64,000 nucleotides of DNA, taken from Spiroplasma kunkelii CR2-3x (GTDB taxonomy: Bacteria > Bacillota_I > Bacilli_A > Mycoplasmatales > Mycoplasmataceae). Where the stretch lies: the NCBI RefSeq assembly GCF_001274875.1, contig NZ_CP010899.1, positions 310,001 to 374,000 on the forward strand, read 5' to 3'. Numbering within the stretch: the first letter of the stretch is position 1; each line of letters begins with the position of its first letter. Made by a program: the position numbers and the translations under genes. Of the stretch, positions 63,799-64,000 are shown one piece after another. Under the pieces are notes generated by a model. That model did not search any database. It had not been told where the DNA came from and saw only the letters and a program-made list of their open reading frames with translations.

Positions 63799-64000
63799 AT
63801 TTATTAATAAAAAAACTTAATAAATTATTTTTAGTGTGTAAATATATTTAAAATATAAATAAAAATTAAAAATATTTTTGATTTTTTTAAATTTATGGTT
63901 GATTTTTTTAATTTTTATAATATCATTTAATTAATAAAGATTTGTTGCACTTCATTTTACACGTTTCATTATAAATGTCTTAATTACGAAAAAACTAATA
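63799..64000. other. AT-rich end of window with inverted repeat
   Basis: No gene visible. GATTTGTTGCACTTC at 63939-63953 is the inverse of 61008-61022. Confidence 0.4.

Overview
The window is a stretch of a Spiroplasma chromosome (citri/poulsonii-like Mollicutes). Base composition is very AT-rich. TGA reads as tryptophan throughout: almost every real gene runs through in-frame TGA codons and stops only at TAA or TAG. There are lipoproteins with mollicute lipoboxes, phosphotransferase (PTS) sugar uptake genes, no wall-synthesis genes, and plectrovirus (SpV1-type) DNA. The genus is inferred from these features; no database was searched.

Region by region: 1-8 kb is a decaying accessory region with an EIIB-like protein, broken ADP-ribosyltransferase and O6-methylguanine methyltransferase genes, a membrane-anchored HEMGH metalloprotease-like protein, a neurotransmitter:sodium symporter with a small partner protein, a broken PTS EIIA, and a degraded pair of converging genes whose minus-strand member is a lipoprotein. 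8.2-12.7 kb is the rimP-nusA-rnpM-ylxQ-infB operon. 12.8-16.4 kb is a fructose locus (broken DeoR regulator, fruA, fruK). 16.7-18 kb holds ABC ATPase and RpiR-type remnants. 18-20.5 kb holds ptsG. 20.7-29.7 kb keeps the Bacillus order rlmN-prpC-prkC-rsgA-rpe-thiN-(tRNA-Leu)-rpmB-yloU-fakA. 29.8-30.8 kb is a ten-tRNA array. 33.5-40.7 kb has rpsD, ezrA, thiI and dnaE. 40.7-43.6 kb has broken cutC, broken pta and intact ackA. 43.6-48.2 kb has a PAP2-like membrane protein, a membrane protein, a lipoprotein and rmuC. 48.6-56.7 kb is an apparently full-length plectrovirus prophage inside an aldo/keto reductase gene. 57-61 kb has a broken lipoprotein gene, trpS and eno. 61-64 kb is a mosaic of plectrovirus and IS30 remnants.

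The most unusual signals are in the virus DNA. (1) A perfect 28-bp inverted repeat (50804-50831 / 51084-51111) brackets 252 bp. It carries an 89-codon gene pointing against all neighbouring virus genes. The start codon lies inside the repeat, so inversion would put the identical ORF into the sense direction: this looks like an invertible switch or a recent inversion. (2) A minus-strand lipoprotein downstream of the large virion (adsorption-type) gene carries a 171-bp, base-for-base identical inverted copy of part of that gene, so a predicted surface lipoprotein displays a piece of the virion protein. A related lipoprotein with a different central module lies at 62.5-62.9 kb, and a decayed relative lies at 7.4-7.9 kb. 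(3) In the second virus remnant, a perfect 150-bp inverted repeat has placed a copy of the lipoprotein promoter and signal-peptide start directly in front of the virion gene fragment, evidence that these two genes recombine. I infer a virus-encoded surface-display, exclusion or antigen-switch module; this is a hypothesis.
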